Origin: Acanthaster planci | Lineage: Eukaryota; Echinodermata; Asteroidea; Valvatida; Acanthasteridae | Direction: 5' to 3' | Assembly: GCF_001949145.1 (NCBI RefSeq) | Contig: NW_019091362.1 | Span: 5,833,904 to 5,897,903 of the forward strand | Length of the DNA: 64,000 nucleotides | In this document: one piece after another, positions 24,260-35,701 of the stretch | Position numbering within the stretch: position 1 is the stretch's first letter | Layout of the letters: each line of letters starts with the position of its first letter | Notes under the pieces: generated by a model | The model's input: only the letters and a program-made list of their open reading frames with translations | What the model was told of the DNA's origin: nothing | Databases searched by the model: none | Made by a program: the position numbers and the translations under genes

Positions 24260-25075
24260 GTAATATTGTCGCAGAGCGACCAAGTATTGTCGGCACTAAC
24301 TGCATGTGGTAACAATCCCACTGATGTCTGTGAAGGTTGTTCAGATCGCTCATGCCAAAAGAGACTCTTGGCTGATGGCAAATACTGCATGTGTTGTTCC
24401 TTCACGGAGCGGCGCCCCGTCGTAAACATGTCAAAAAGAATGTAATCTGAAACAAATAAACCTATGGTACTCAACTGAAAGAGGAAGAAACACGTGACCT
24501 TCGTCCATTGATGTAAATACAATCAACATAAATTTTAGCAATAAAGTTTCCTTTTTCTTAAGTTGACAGTGACGGCTAATGACGTGTCATGTTGGCACGT
24601 CTGTGAGAGGAAAAATAAAGGAAGGACAGAGTAACACCGAGAACGAGACCAACGTAATGAGGAATGAGGACTTTATAGCAATAAACGATACCAGGTGCAA
24701 AAACACCTTGTACTAAAATATTACCACTGCTCATTTGTTTTCCTGCGAAACGGACGAGCCAGAGGCTGAGATATGGCACAGGATTATGCTACATGCGCCA
24801 AACCGTTCATAGTACTGGCTCATAACTTAGGCTGTAACACAAAGCTGCACCACCATTACACGAAATTGTCGTATAAAAATGCCTATGAACGCCATATTCG
24901 ATCGTCTGTTCATGCCGAACACTCGCCTGAGGAAACAACTCATGTTTCCTGATATACAATAGATGTGCGGGTGGTCAACGTTAAAGGGAAGACAGTGCAT
25001 AAAATCAACATAGCGGTACATGTATTGTCAAAATAAGGGTTGTGCGGGGAAAGCTACAATATTTACCTCTTCCAG

Positions 25076-25253
25076 TGAAAGTGAAAATCTTCAAAATCTT
25101 AGTCATACCTTGCTCTCAATGCATCGTGATGTATTATGGGAATGTCGGACATCACTACCGAGATTCAAGCTCGTGCAGCGCTTTTAAAGTGACATGGCAA
25201 TGTGATAACTTTCGTTTGGCGCCTCTCACCGAGTTTTACGCCTTGTGTTCAAG
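25076..25253 (+). CDS. Candidate internal exon (exon B), Cys-containing
   Basis: The acceptor is excellent (ACAATATTTACCTCTTCCAG) and the donor is TTCAAG|GTAATACG. The exon has two bases, 58 codons and two bases. It includes IPCSQCIVMYYGNVG and SSSCSAFKVTWQCDNF and ends EFYALCS. It joins exon A as G+TG (Val) and exon C as AG+T (Ser) with no stop. Five Cys in 58 residues fit a disulphide-bonded secreted domain, but I do not recognise the fold. Confidence 0.55.
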
Positions 25254-26042
25254 GTAATACGTATATAGTGCTCAGAAGTAAAGAATGCGAAGGATGCCCA
25301 CTGAATAATATGTTCCCTTTCATGTACCCGCTAGAAGGAGGCTCGGGTGAAACATGTTGTCATCGTCCGTATTTGTCATAATGTCGTTCTGGGATAGTCC
25401 TTTGGCATATTGGTTGTGATTTCAGAAAAGACAGCAGCGCCGTGGGAAGGGTTCATATCATTTAATTCCAACACACGCTGGCACCAGCCAACTTCTTGTG
25501 TGAGCTTTTAGATGAAACCTTGAAGGATTTGAGTTCAAAACTCCGTTTTGCTCCGCAAACTGTATCGTGTCAAATTGACAGTGTTTGCTTTACGGTTTGT
25601 GCTCATCAAAGACAATTCTAAGCCTAAAAGATTTTTTCTCCATTAAAAACGAATGACAAAAATACCACACCTTGTCACAGGCAAAGTCCATTAAGATTCA
25701 CCCTCTTACCCGACATATTCTGCCGTTGGCTGATGCACACCACGAGCAGCAGTATCCACGTCTCTCCCTGCCACCCTTCGCAAACAACAAAAATTAGAAT
25801 CCTCTTGAATCGGCGAACCGCCTATCTCTTTCGGGTCTCTCTACTTCGATTAAAGGCTGAATCCTCGATTTATCGAGACCGGGTTTCCAGCGCCGGGTGC
25901 GCCCCCTCCAGGTTGTCTGCATATATCAAGCGCAGGGGCGAGCAGTGGTCCCGGGAATGGGACGGGAGACCGGAGACCAGCGACCGAGCTTCATCTAAAT
26001 TGTACTGACGCTACTCGACACGATACATCATTTTTTTTGCAG

Positions 26043-26289
26043 TTTCAAGCCCGGCTGGCTACGACATGTCCAGAAGGCGGGCAATGCGCGTGCGTGGACT
26101 ACTCAAAGGAAGTGCACTGATGAGACGGATGAAAGAGAAGACTCTGGGTCCTCATCATCCCGGGGAGGAAAGGAAGATGGTCTGGGTGATGATTATGGTG
26201 ATGACGATCACTTGGACTACGGTCTCTCGTCGAGATTCACTTCGCTTAGAATTAAAAAGAAAGGATTTGCTCATACAGGGACGTGGTGA
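26043..26289 (+). CDS. Candidate terminal exon (exon C) with acidic tail
   Basis: An acceptor with a T-run (CATCATTTTTTTTGCAG) is followed by one base, 81 codons and TGA. The peptide starts FKPGWLRHVQKAGNARAW, then has a Ser/Gly stretch and an acidic cluster (LGDDYGDDDHLDYG), and ends KKKGFAHTGTW. The other two frames are also partly open, but only this one matches the phase of exon B. An AATAAA lies 410 nt downstream. The acidic block may bind metal or be a disordered tail; the function is unknown. Confidence 0.55.
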
Positions 26290-26698
26290 TGGTATCCAAC
26301 ATCCGTCTGTCTTGCTTGACAACTGACCACTCCTTGCACGAATAATCCATATTTCAATGTCCCTCGATCCGGCTCGCCAAACTTGTTATTTATGAAGGAC
26401 GGGAAAATCATCAACGTCTTTCATTTTCAGAATTCAAAGCATAGATTTTTATTTAACGTATTATGTATACTAATTCTTCACACCAGCACATTACAAGCAA
26501 ATTTAACTAATTCTTCAAAACGCTGCATTTTTCATTGCATGAGCCTAAATATGGGGGATTAACAAATTCAATAGTACACACAGTTTGAAATGAATTTCAG
26601 GACCCTAACGTAACAAATTTATTGCCGTAATATGATGAACTCGCTAGTTCTAAAATTGCAAGTTCGAAGATTTTCATCCCGAGTCCCTTATAAACTGT

Positions 26699-26704
26699 AA
26701 TAAA
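26699..26704 (+). terminator. Possible polyadenylation signal for the 24-26 kb gene
   Basis: An AATAAA about 410 nt beyond the TGA at 26287-26289. The distance is ordinary for a 3' UTR, but chance hexamers are common here. Confidence 0.25.
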
Positions 26705-27142
26705 ACCTATGTTGCACGACCAACCATCTAATTTAATTGGCAAATGGTGAAACAGGTCACCTGAAGGATTAAACAACCACTTACAGCACGAGAATGAAAA
26801 TTTTAAAGAGTACCTGAAAAGAAAAACATTGACTTAAAATACTGTAACTTACACATCCTCTCTAAAGTTACAGAAAAATATCAAATACAATTCATTCACT
26901 TACGTATTGAATAGGCTAAAAATAAATCTTGAAAGGGATGCTTTGTGGTTCCAAGAAATGAATTTGATGATCTCACCACCCGAGGGTTCCCTTGTCCTCT
27001 AAATGGTCTAGGTACGGGGGGTTTGCAACAGAACAAAAAATAAGGGGGGTGCAACTACAGTACAAGTTTCGTTATAAATTGCGGTATTTCATTTGTTACA
27101 TGTATATTTCCAACTGTATTTACTCAGCACAAAGCTTCAAAG

Positions 27143-27531
27143 GTGTTATCGTTCATCATTAAACATGCATGCGCAATTACAAATGATATCCCGGAGCTAT
27201 ACCTGAATTTAGCACCTGTGATTAGATCTACATGGATGGCGTGGTGTATTTTTTTTTCTTGTCTCCGTCGCTACACGGGCCCGATGATAAATGGATGTTC
27301 GCCAGCCGGTGGCTGGAAAGCTTCCCAACATCTCGCGCGTTATTACCGACAACAAGCCCAAAGGCAACGGTTCTGTTCATTACCCAAAAACGAAAATGGC
27401 ATACAAACCAGTTACGGTGTCCTCAGGCTATACAGAACATTAGGTTAGAGAACGTACGTTGGGGTACGTTGTCGTCTAACAACTATAGTCTGCAAACACT
27501 CAAGCGAGAACACCGATCGTCTTATGAGTAA
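27143..27531 (+). CDS. Coding-like block, frame unresolved
   Basis: Two plus-strand frames overlap. One starts at an ATG at 27232 and gives 99 codons (MDGVVYFFFLSPSLHGPDDK onward). The other, after a T9 tract and the first downstream AG (near 27304), gives GGWKASQHLARYYRQQAQRQ and ends YRTLG. The T tract plus AG favours the second as an exon; the ATG and length favour the first. No family is recognised in either. Confidence 0.3.
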
Positions 27532-27539
27532 TATTCTTG

Positions 27540-28600
27540 GCTTACATTTAAAAAGTCAACTGCATAATACTTTTAGTCTGCCATTTTGGTCTACTAATTG
27601 TGATGGTAAACTTTCCGCCTAGGATGGCGCCATATGTTGTGGATGTATAAAATTCAATATACTCGTATGAACAAATGCCTTTAAAGTAATAATATTGTTG
27701 ATTCATGTGGTAATAAAATTTGCCGCGCATTTAGTGCTGTCTTTATATCGTTTTCTCGATGATAAATCTCAGTTCTGCTGAGGGATTGATGCGGTGTGGC
27801 GGGGGGCGTCACCCGATTGTTTGTGCAATGTCACCGCTGCCGGTCGTATAGCACCCGTGCTTTAATAAAGGTTCTGCGGTATGCTAATGATGATACGTTG
27901 TCATTTCTTTTTCAATTGTCTGGACACATTTGCTTCGCACCTATTCACTGTAGCTTTGGAAAGTTAAATTTATATCAGTCCTTCAACATTGTGACTACTG
28001 ATGATTAATTTAATAACCGGCGCAGGTTTTCAGTAGCCAAGGTTAGAAACATAACCAACAAAGGATCAGTGGTAAAAACTAAATAATTGAAGAAATTGTT
28101 TCATAAATATTAAGGCAATAAAGTACACGCAATGAAACGATACCTCCCTTGTGACTACATTATGTAATTTTGAAATAAACAGTAGCGAGTAAAAAACTAA
28201 AACCAATGTGAATGTTTTCAGCTTCAATTCTGCCTATATTTACAAACTAATGACTTTTTTGGCAATGTATACACTGATAGGAAAACCTTTATCAACCAGG
28301 GATCTTCACTGACATCTGGCTATACGCAAACCTTTCAATACTCTTATGTGTGTAGGGAGGGTAAACAAGCTGCCTACAACCCCTAACGTTATCTTTAAAC
28401 GTTGCAACTAAAAATTAAGAGACCGAGAGAGTGGTCTTTATTGAGTTATCATTCACTCAAAGGTCTGCACATTTTTAAAGGGTAACAGAAATTGAAAACA
28501 TTTACTTCACGTGAAGTATTTCAAAACAACAATAAATACATAGCCATTTTAAACATAAATTTAATGTTTACCCCGTTAATTGTGACCCCAAAGTGAATAA
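27540..28600. other. AT-rich non-coding stretch
   Basis: No coding-like frame. It contains a perfect 16-bp palindrome TACTTCACGTGAAGTA (28503-28518) centred on an E-box CACGTG, about 110 bp before the promoter-like cluster at 28616. Confidence 0.4.
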
Positions 28601-28615
28601 AAAGATCCTATGTTT

Positions 28616-28724
28616 CCCCGCCCACGAAAAATCCTCTTTTGACCGTTCGCGCTCACGGGCTGATTGGATGACGTCATTGGATGACTGTGCGCAATGTACA
28701 GTATACATGTACATTGCGCACAGT
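28616..28724 (+). promoter_or_regulatory. Promoter-like cluster: KLF/Sp box, CCAAT, CRE, CCAAT, perfect hairpin
   Basis: In 65 bp there are CCCCGCCCAC (28616-28625, Sp/KLF type), an inverted CCAAT (28663-28667), a perfect CRE TGACGTCA (28669-28676) and another inverted CCAAT (28676-28680). A perfect 17-bp-arm palindrome then follows (28684-28700 and 28708-28724, loop GTATACA), containing TGTGCGCA. Such CCAAT-CRE-CCAAT packing is typical of strong animal promoters. The transcript start and the direction are not known; + is nominal. Confidence 0.4.
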
Positions 28725-29399
28725 ACATGCAGTAGGCCCTATCGCACGCTTGCAATAGACCACGCTGTGTTTTGAATTAGCTAGGCCCTCAGGCAAACGC
28801 TGTCTCAGTTCAAGAAATTACACGGTAGGAGTTTGTCTTTTAATTTCCTTCGCAGAAAGTAAACTAACTTTAATGTAGTTTTATAATATACCGGTATTTG
28901 TTTTTCGTGGGGTTATATGATTCCCTCAAACCACGCCGGGGTAAAGTGCACTAACTTCAATCACGTGGCGTCGTGTCTAGGTGCGTGTCACAATATTGAC
29001 TGAATTCATGTGAAAATACACAAACGAATTGTAGTCAACCCACGTACAAGACACGTGATGCTGTGCCGTGATAATTATGTTAGGGTCTGCCTAAAAGTGG
29101 TGCGCTGGGTTATACACGTCAGTCTCAAGCACACCTTCGAATGGTCAGACTAATCAGTTCAAACAAAGTTGAATCTGACACACGACCTTCACCGAGCAGG
29201 CAAATTAGTCAAATCAAGCAATATTTGAAAGGTCGCATTGCAGAGTAAAACAGTCTTTATAAATCGAAGTGTAACTCAAAAGTAAAGCAGAGGATAGAAC
29301 GAGAAAACACCTGGTGAAAAAAACAGATTGAAGATGACAGGCTAAGCTAATTAGTAAGTTCATATATTCGACTAGATAGCCCGATGTTAATTCATTCTT

Positions 29400-30330
29400 G
29401 ATATCACTGACGCTTAATGAGGATGTCGTTGGTGTCTAGGTTGGACATCAGGTAATTGGGCGACACTGGTGCTCATTACTGAATACCATAAGCACTAATC
29501 ATGGAATTCCAATGGTGATTTGATACCCCAATTGCGAGGACACGTATTTAGTAGCATGGGTGCCCTATGAAGGCACTTTAGCGATTGGCCATCACCAGTG
29601 TTCATGTCATGTCTGGGGAGTAGACACCAAAGATGTTTGTTTTTAATGCATGTACATGTACTTCAAGAGACTAGATACCACTAAGGGAATGTAATATACC
29701 ATTCTCTTCACAATGAATTGGAAACAGATGGTGCTTTTAAGGATACTACCAGTGGTCTTGTCGGAATACGCCTACCACCTATCACTGTCGTGTACTGTTA
29801 TAGTGAATGCTACAAAGTGGTCGGATACTACTCAAGGGTATTTTAAGATCCCATTATTGTCCACAGTGAATATCCTTAGACTGGATGCCGATTCGCGTTT
29901 CTGAAGCATGGCGGACGCAATAGGAGGGCGCTTTTTGAAGCGAGTAAATTGGGAGTAAACACAAAAGATTTTACCCAAACCAAATAGCGCCCTCTTGTTG
30001 TGTCCACCATACCTCAAAATAGGCTATTAAATAGTGCCTACATGGACACTAAGTCGGAATACTACTGTAGAGTGAACACCATATATTGTTCATGATAAAA
30101 TACTACCGAGTGGTCAGATACCACCCGTGGCTGCGTTAGATCCCACTACTGCCCATAACTGATGTCAATAGTGACTAAATGCCGCCAGTGTTCATATCAT
30201 ATCATAGCCATATTCCTGTAGGATTATCGCTGAGGATTTAATACAGTTATCAGTGGCATTTATTTGGATATGCCCAGTGATTTACATTAGATAGCACTTA
30301 GAAACTGATATAACATGGTGTTCATATCCG
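29400..30330. repeat. Degenerate long-period direct repeat
   Basis: Related phrases recur, such as GATACTACCAGTGGT, GATCCCATTATTGTCCACAG and GATCCCACTACTGCCCATAA. The segments 29819-29890 and 30111-30185 align in the same orientation about 293 bp apart. This looks like an eroded tandem or duplicated repeat. The boundaries are approximate. Confidence 0.4.
29908..30010. mobile_element. Small foldback MITE with AGGGCGCT-containing arms
   Basis: The arms are about 40 bp each: ATGGCGGACGCAATAGGAGG to the left, and the complement of ATGGTGGACACAACAAGAGG to the right. Both carry an (A/G)GAGGGCGCT core. The element sits between two copies of the degenerate direct repeat, so it seems to have inserted into that repeat. 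Confidence 0.65.
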
Positions 30331-30838
30331 ACACCGCCTATATTCAGATTGTTGAAAACACTACCGTTTGTTTGGTGTGAGAGAGCCTCTACTTTGGTGA
30401 AACACACTAAACACATGCCCACTGTGAGAAAAGAACAAGGGGCGGCGGCTATCCATCGTCAAATCACAGCAACGGAGCAACACATTTCCACGCCAGGCAA
30501 ACAGCTTACCTCCCACGGCAGACTTAATCGGTGACTCGTTTTCAATTTACAGGGATTTAAGTGGGCAGTCTGCGACGGTACAGAGTACCGATCCAAGGCA
30601 CGTGTGAATGAGCGATTGAGTGAATTCTGATGACGCGGGATCCTCTCTGGATTTCCGAAACCTCGATTTTTTTCGAGCATTTTCTGCCCAAAATGTGAGG
30701 CAGATATCAATCATTCCACATAAACAGAAAACACACTGAACTGTTTCCCACTTGTAAGATCTGAAATGTTGAAAGCAGTTTTAATAAAATGCTGAATTGA
30801 AAAGGTACTCTCTGAAATGCAAAAGAGAGAAAGGCACA

Positions 30839-31082
30839 CTCTCCAAAAGAGTGAGTCCCTTATAAAAACCACTCAACAAAGAGTGAAAAACCACTCTACA
30901 AGGAACGAAAACCACTCCAAAAGAGTGAAATTTCCACTCTTTCAAGGAGCAATATAAGTGACAACTCGAAAAAAGAAATGTCCCGTATATAACTCCTCTT
31001 CTCGAGTGATTTTTCGCTCTTTGTAAAGTGGCTATTAGCTATATTGATGCAGTCTTATCAGGGACTCACTCTTTTGGAGAAA
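30839..31082. mobile_element. Foldback element with internal AAAAGAGTG repeats
   Basis: The ends are inverted repeats of about 20 bp (CTCTCCAAAAGAGTGAGTCC and its complement). The interior repeats short palindromic units such as CCACTCCAAAAGAGTG several times. Weaker similarity (ATTGAAAAGG against ATTGAAAAAG) extends outside, so the true ends may be near 30793 and 31120. Confidence 0.65.
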
Positions 31083-31274
31083 GAGGTTTTTCACTATAGA
31101 TACTTCTTTTTCAATGCTATTTGTTCATTTTTCAATAAAGTATCATCCAAACGACATATAGTATTTAACACCCAACCTTCCCTCCTTTAACCAAAACCTT
31201 TCCTAAATTCTTATCAATGTCTTTGAAGTAAATTTCTTAAACCGCTCCTAATAGGTTCCTCCGATATTAAAACT

Positions 31275-31570
31275 GTCCACTCGATCCGACTACCCACCGC
31301 TACTTATAAGTGAGGCCTGTGCAGCAAAATAGCCATGCTCTAACTGTGATGCTAATATATTATCGCACGATGCAATACAGTAGGCAAACTTATAAGTGAG
31401 GCTTGTTCGAGCCTTCTGCTTTCAAATTTTCTTGATGCTGACTAGCCCCACTTATAAGTGTTCCACTGTATTGTATCATATGATAATATATTACCATCAC
31501 AGTTCTTGCAGGCAATCTTGCTGCACAGGCCTCACTTATAAGTAGCGGTGGATAGTCGGATCGAGTGAAC
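31275..31570. mobile_element. Foldback MITE with ACTTATAAGT palindromes, 296 bp
   Basis: The inverted arms are about 125 bp each and about 85% identical by eye, starting CACTCGATCCGACTA-CCACC. The palindrome ACTTATAAGT occurs four times, near both ends and at both inner arm edges. AACTG flanks both ends and may be a 5-bp target duplication. It lies 190 bp from the previous element. Confidence 0.75.
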
Positions 31571-31619
31571 TGGCAGGTAAGCTTTTGTGCATACGTATGA
31601 CACACGGCGTCAGCCAGTG

Positions 31620-33360
31620 GAACATAAATCTCATCTTTTAAAATACATATTCATATAGCTCTGTTTGCATCTACTCGCAGACTTCAATTTAGAATTTTGT
31701 GACGTTGCTGAAAAGCCTCTGTATGGCAGGGAATCGAGACCATATGATTCGAGTAAGACCCTGTGACTACATCAGACACGCGCGCCCTGCTTTGAAAACC
31801 CAGCTTTGCTTTGAAGCGTGTTCTTGCACGACGCTCTGCCGATGCCAGGATAAGGCCCTTAGGCTCTTCAGCAATAACAAGTGACGAAACCATTTCAGAG
31901 CCTTCTCTGACTCTGTCGTATCCAGGATTTGCGCAAAGTGGTTTTCGCTCGCTTCACAGTCCCTAGCAAAATACAGGTAAACGGTATTTTTTTTTTCTGT
32001 TGCTTTGGTGATTGTTCCAATCATGTGAAGTACTACTTGGTGTATATTAACCGCATCATCCCCAATCCTACCTAGAAGGCAAACTCTGAGATAACTTCGC
32101 CCAGTATTGTGCACAGCCTACACAAAAAACAGCCGTTCCTAGAAAATGCCTTTTAATTATAAGATACAAGCACCAAGACAAATAAGCTGAATGATAGGTT
32201 AATGGTCTGGTCTGGCACAGGGACTGGAATCAATTGACCTAAATAACGTTGTGATATTCCAATTAGCTATAACAACACTTTATTAAAATGAAATTTGCCA
32301 GTGTTCTTTAAATGTTATTTGCTGCAACGTAATTAGGCATTCGAACTGGAACTTTCTGTTCCAGAAATTCAAAATGAGAATTTGTACTTAGTTATTATTA
32401 TTATTCAGTTTTCGAACATTTCTTGGTATACAATTTCTACGGTTCTACGTCCAAGAAACAAACACTTCTCGGAACTGTTTCTGTTATCTACAGCTTGTGA
32501 CACAGCCACCACGATGATATTTCCAGTCCTAGGTAACGACATCCGCACGTATATCGCCAGCCACAGACACGAGAGATGCCAAGTTGCCTGATGCCGAATC
32601 TGTGCCCTAATGAGAAGGCGATGATGCAAAGGGACTGGGGAGGAGATTTAGAGTTATTAATAGCACAAGCGTCATAACAAGAGTAACCAGTATCGCGGAC
32701 ATCGATGTACGATTGCTTGAACAAAGACAATCAAAGGCAGAGTAGTGTGGTACATCTCTCCTGGGTATAGGGGATTTCGTATTGTTTTAATAGCACCTAA
32801 GGACAACCATTTCTTAATTTCTTGTCAAACGTAATTAAATATAACAATCGCCTCCGTGGGCAGTTTGTCTTTCAATTTTGGTCAGATTTTATATCCAAAT
32901 CAACAACCGATACCTTCTATCACTGGCTTTTTTGCCAAAAGTGTACTATTTCAGCAAAAATATTTCACGAATTTTGTGTAATAAAAGTACATATACTAAG
33001 ACCTTTCCTTTGCTGTCTGTTATTCGAAAAAAGTGTGTGCGTACTTCCAGCGATTGGAACTGTGTCCCAGTACATATTACTTCTTTGGCAGAACCAACAA
33101 ATAAAGCGTGATGTACTAATGACGAGGTACAGCTAGCTGCTGACGTACAGCATGTCAGGATGGAGTTATCAATCACAGCTTAAGAAAACAGAAAGCCCAC
33201 ATTCCACGCTATAGCATCCAAACCTAGCAGAAATACGCAGTCACAAGAAATGGAAGGTGGTGGAAATGTCATGGCAAACACAGGGTACAGAGCTGATCTC
33301 TGGGTCACGACCTTCACCACCTCGAAAATAAAATTCACATAGCAGATACCAAACAAACCT
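31620..33360. other. No supported gene; small repeat (TTA)5 near 32391
   Basis: Overlapping open frames on both strands (up to 115 codons at 31767-32114 minus) lack splice partners and coding texture. Probably intergenic or intronic. Confidence 0.35.
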
Positions 33361-33375
33361 TCACCCATTTGTCAG

Positions 33376-33533
33376 AAGGCAATCATTCAGCATTCCGAAG
33401 GGCTGCATGCCCCTCTGATCTGCGTGTATACAAAGTGTACACGGATGGAACGCCATGCGTGGAATTTAAGGGCGTTCAATCTTCTCGTGGTTTCCGACAC
33501 CACGAGTCACGCAACCAAACTGAGCCCCCTGGG
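33376..33533 (+). CDS. Candidate internal exon
   Basis: A strong acceptor (AAACCTTCACCCATTTGTCAG) and a donor (CTGGG|GTAATGG) enclose two bases and 52 codons. The RNY frame reads HSAFRRAACPSDLRVYKVYT and later VEFKGVQSSRGFRHHESR. It has two Cys and is charged. A second frame (KAIIQHSEGLHAPLICVY...) is also open but has poorer codon texture. Its outgoing phase is 0. It may belong to the gene ending at 37854, but the exons between are not resolved. Confidence 0.35.
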
Positions 33534-33947
33534 GTAATGGTACAAGATTCGTGATTTCCTCGGCAATGCACTGCTAAATATGCCCAGTTCATTACTCCAA
33601 CCATATGCAAGCGATTAATTCGACTACGTAAGAAAATAAAACAGGGAGCCGATAGAACTGACCTCAAGACACCGCACAAACATTCTATAACTAACATATC
33701 TGGGTCAAATTGTGACGAATTAACTGGCGCAAGCTGTGCCTGCATTTGGCATTCAATGGGACCATTTATTCATCAATATCAACAGCCGTCGGTTGTGTAT
33801 GGTCTGGCATGGAGTAAAATGACAAATTCATCGAACTGCCACGAGTTACTAAGAAAACCCGAGAAAGTGCAAATCACATCACCACCTACAGGCATCTGCA
33901 CACGCTCTTTCCGGGGAGCCGACCGAACTTTTCTGTATCATAATAGT

Positions 33948-34000
33948 ACACGTACATGTACGTGTCCTTCCCTGTACTATGTTTTGAGCGGATCCGCTCA
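33948..34000. repeat. Two perfect palindromes 20 bp apart
   Basis: ACACGTACATGTACGTGT (18 bp, 33948-33965) and TGAGCGGATCCGCTCA (16 bp, 33985-34000) are both perfect and close together. A stem CTCGTGG...CCACGAG also lies at about 33484-33506. The role is unknown. Confidence 0.7.
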
Positions 34001-35474
34001 GGCCAACCTGGTAAACGATATTTTCAGTTAATAAGCTGATCACAGCGTGTGCTCTAGGGCCTTTAAGGAGCACAACTAAGATCGCCTCGCTGCTCTGAGC
34101 CAGTATCATGCGACGAAGCGAGGGCAATACTCCGATTGGCTCATTGCCGTAGTCAGGACGTCAACACTTCTTAATCCGGACTAAATCAAGATTTTTGTAT
34201 TTCAAGGATTATAACTTAATTTATTAACGCGTCTTGTCCGGGGGGACCACCGCTGAAGGGCTGCCTTAACTCAGTCTGGAGCAATTTACTGAAGTATAAT
34301 CGTTGAAGAAGTTGCCTTAAATACTTTTGCAGAAGTGCTAGAAATCGCGAATGGCCCTTCACGTCAGACGACTGAATGTCTTGGGTCACTACCAAACAGA
34401 TTTACGTCAAAGTCGAAGCTACACACGCTTGAAGACCATTTAAGGCCAATAACGCACGATTTGCAATGAGAAATCACATACATCGATTCATTAAAAACAC
34501 ATTTTGAAATGCCTTCTTGTAATTCCAAGCTTCCAATGACACAATCAAGTTCAAGTGTAAATCTTTCAAAAGAGGGCGCTGTGCTTAATTCCCTACAACT
34601 AAGTCTGAAGACACAAAGGCCGTGTCCGAGAGGGGCCTTCAGCCTGCGCTACGGCTACGTCTGATGCCAAATTACATAATTTTGCGTCGTCCCTAAAAAG
34701 TTCTAAAGAATAAACAAGGTTTCGCATTTTTGACCATATTTTGTTCTGGTTGAAATATCAAATTTCCAACTTCTAGTAACAACGTGGGTAACTCTTGGAC
34801 AAAATCTTTTGAAAATGACCAATTTTTAAACGAAAAATGACTAACATCTAGATAATTAGCTTTGCCCATCGTTTTATTGCCCAAGGTTTTTACGTAAGCA
34901 GTACTGAGCACTAACTTCGGCTACGCCCACTGATATTAACTACGGCCGGGAATATACCACGGGCACCAATGAACGCCGCCAGCTAGACATTCAATTAAGC
35001 TCAGTTTACGTGCGACATTTGTGATACTGCTGGTCGCTTGGCCAAACTGCTCAGGGGCAGCCTGTGGTGTCAAGGTTCAAATTAATTGTCCTGTATTGGC
35101 ATCTTTTGATGCATCTGTCATCTAGAACAGATAGTGACTGATGTCTGCTGCCACCTGTCGTCCAACGTGTGATCCAAATGGTCTGAACAGAGGAGTGGCG
35201 CAGTTGTGAAGTTAAAATGCTGCCCTTATGTGACTCGTCTACGGAATTACTACAGTGGTAGCTAAATCTCTTTAAAAAATAGTTAAAAAGAAAATGTCCT
35301 ACAGACCAGGCAAATAAAACGGATTGGGAACCAGCCAGCTTAAAGTTATTTTTGATCTTTTAGTCCAGAACTAAAGCCAAATCACATTATGTTGGCACAT
35401 CCTTGAGATGGGTGGACAGTATTTATAGACAGCAAGTGTGTTCGAACTGTTGTAACTGGAAGTAACACAGCTGT

Positions 35475-35701
35475 TTAGTTGCAGTCGGAATCGAATCGCT
35501 TCCATTGGTGTACATATTGCCAGCGACATCTACCACATGACAAGTGTGACTGCCGTGGAATCCGAAAGAGCTCCCTCTCAGGATTAGCATTGGTGTTAGA
35601 ATCATTCCTGGCGGGAGGCAGTCGTTCATAATTGAGGGTGGGCCTATGTTTTATCTCCCCCCATTTCCGATCACAGCAAGCATCCTGAGCGGGGTTGGCT
35701 A
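35475..35701. CDS. Coding-like block, strand ambiguous
   Basis: On the minus strand, an AACCCCGCTCAG acceptor leads into 69 codons and a stop (35684 -> 35475): DACCDRKWGEIKHRPTLNYE..., ending with a Cys-rich SCGRCRWQYVHQWKRF. On the plus strand, a CTCCCTCTCAG acceptor (35582) and a CTA|GTAAGT donor (35701) enclose an open 120 bp reading ISIGVRIIPGGRQSF and FYLPPFPITASIL. RNY texture is mirrored on both strands, so it cannot decide between them. The plus version leaves TA and did not phase with the downstream exons. Confidence 0.35.
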
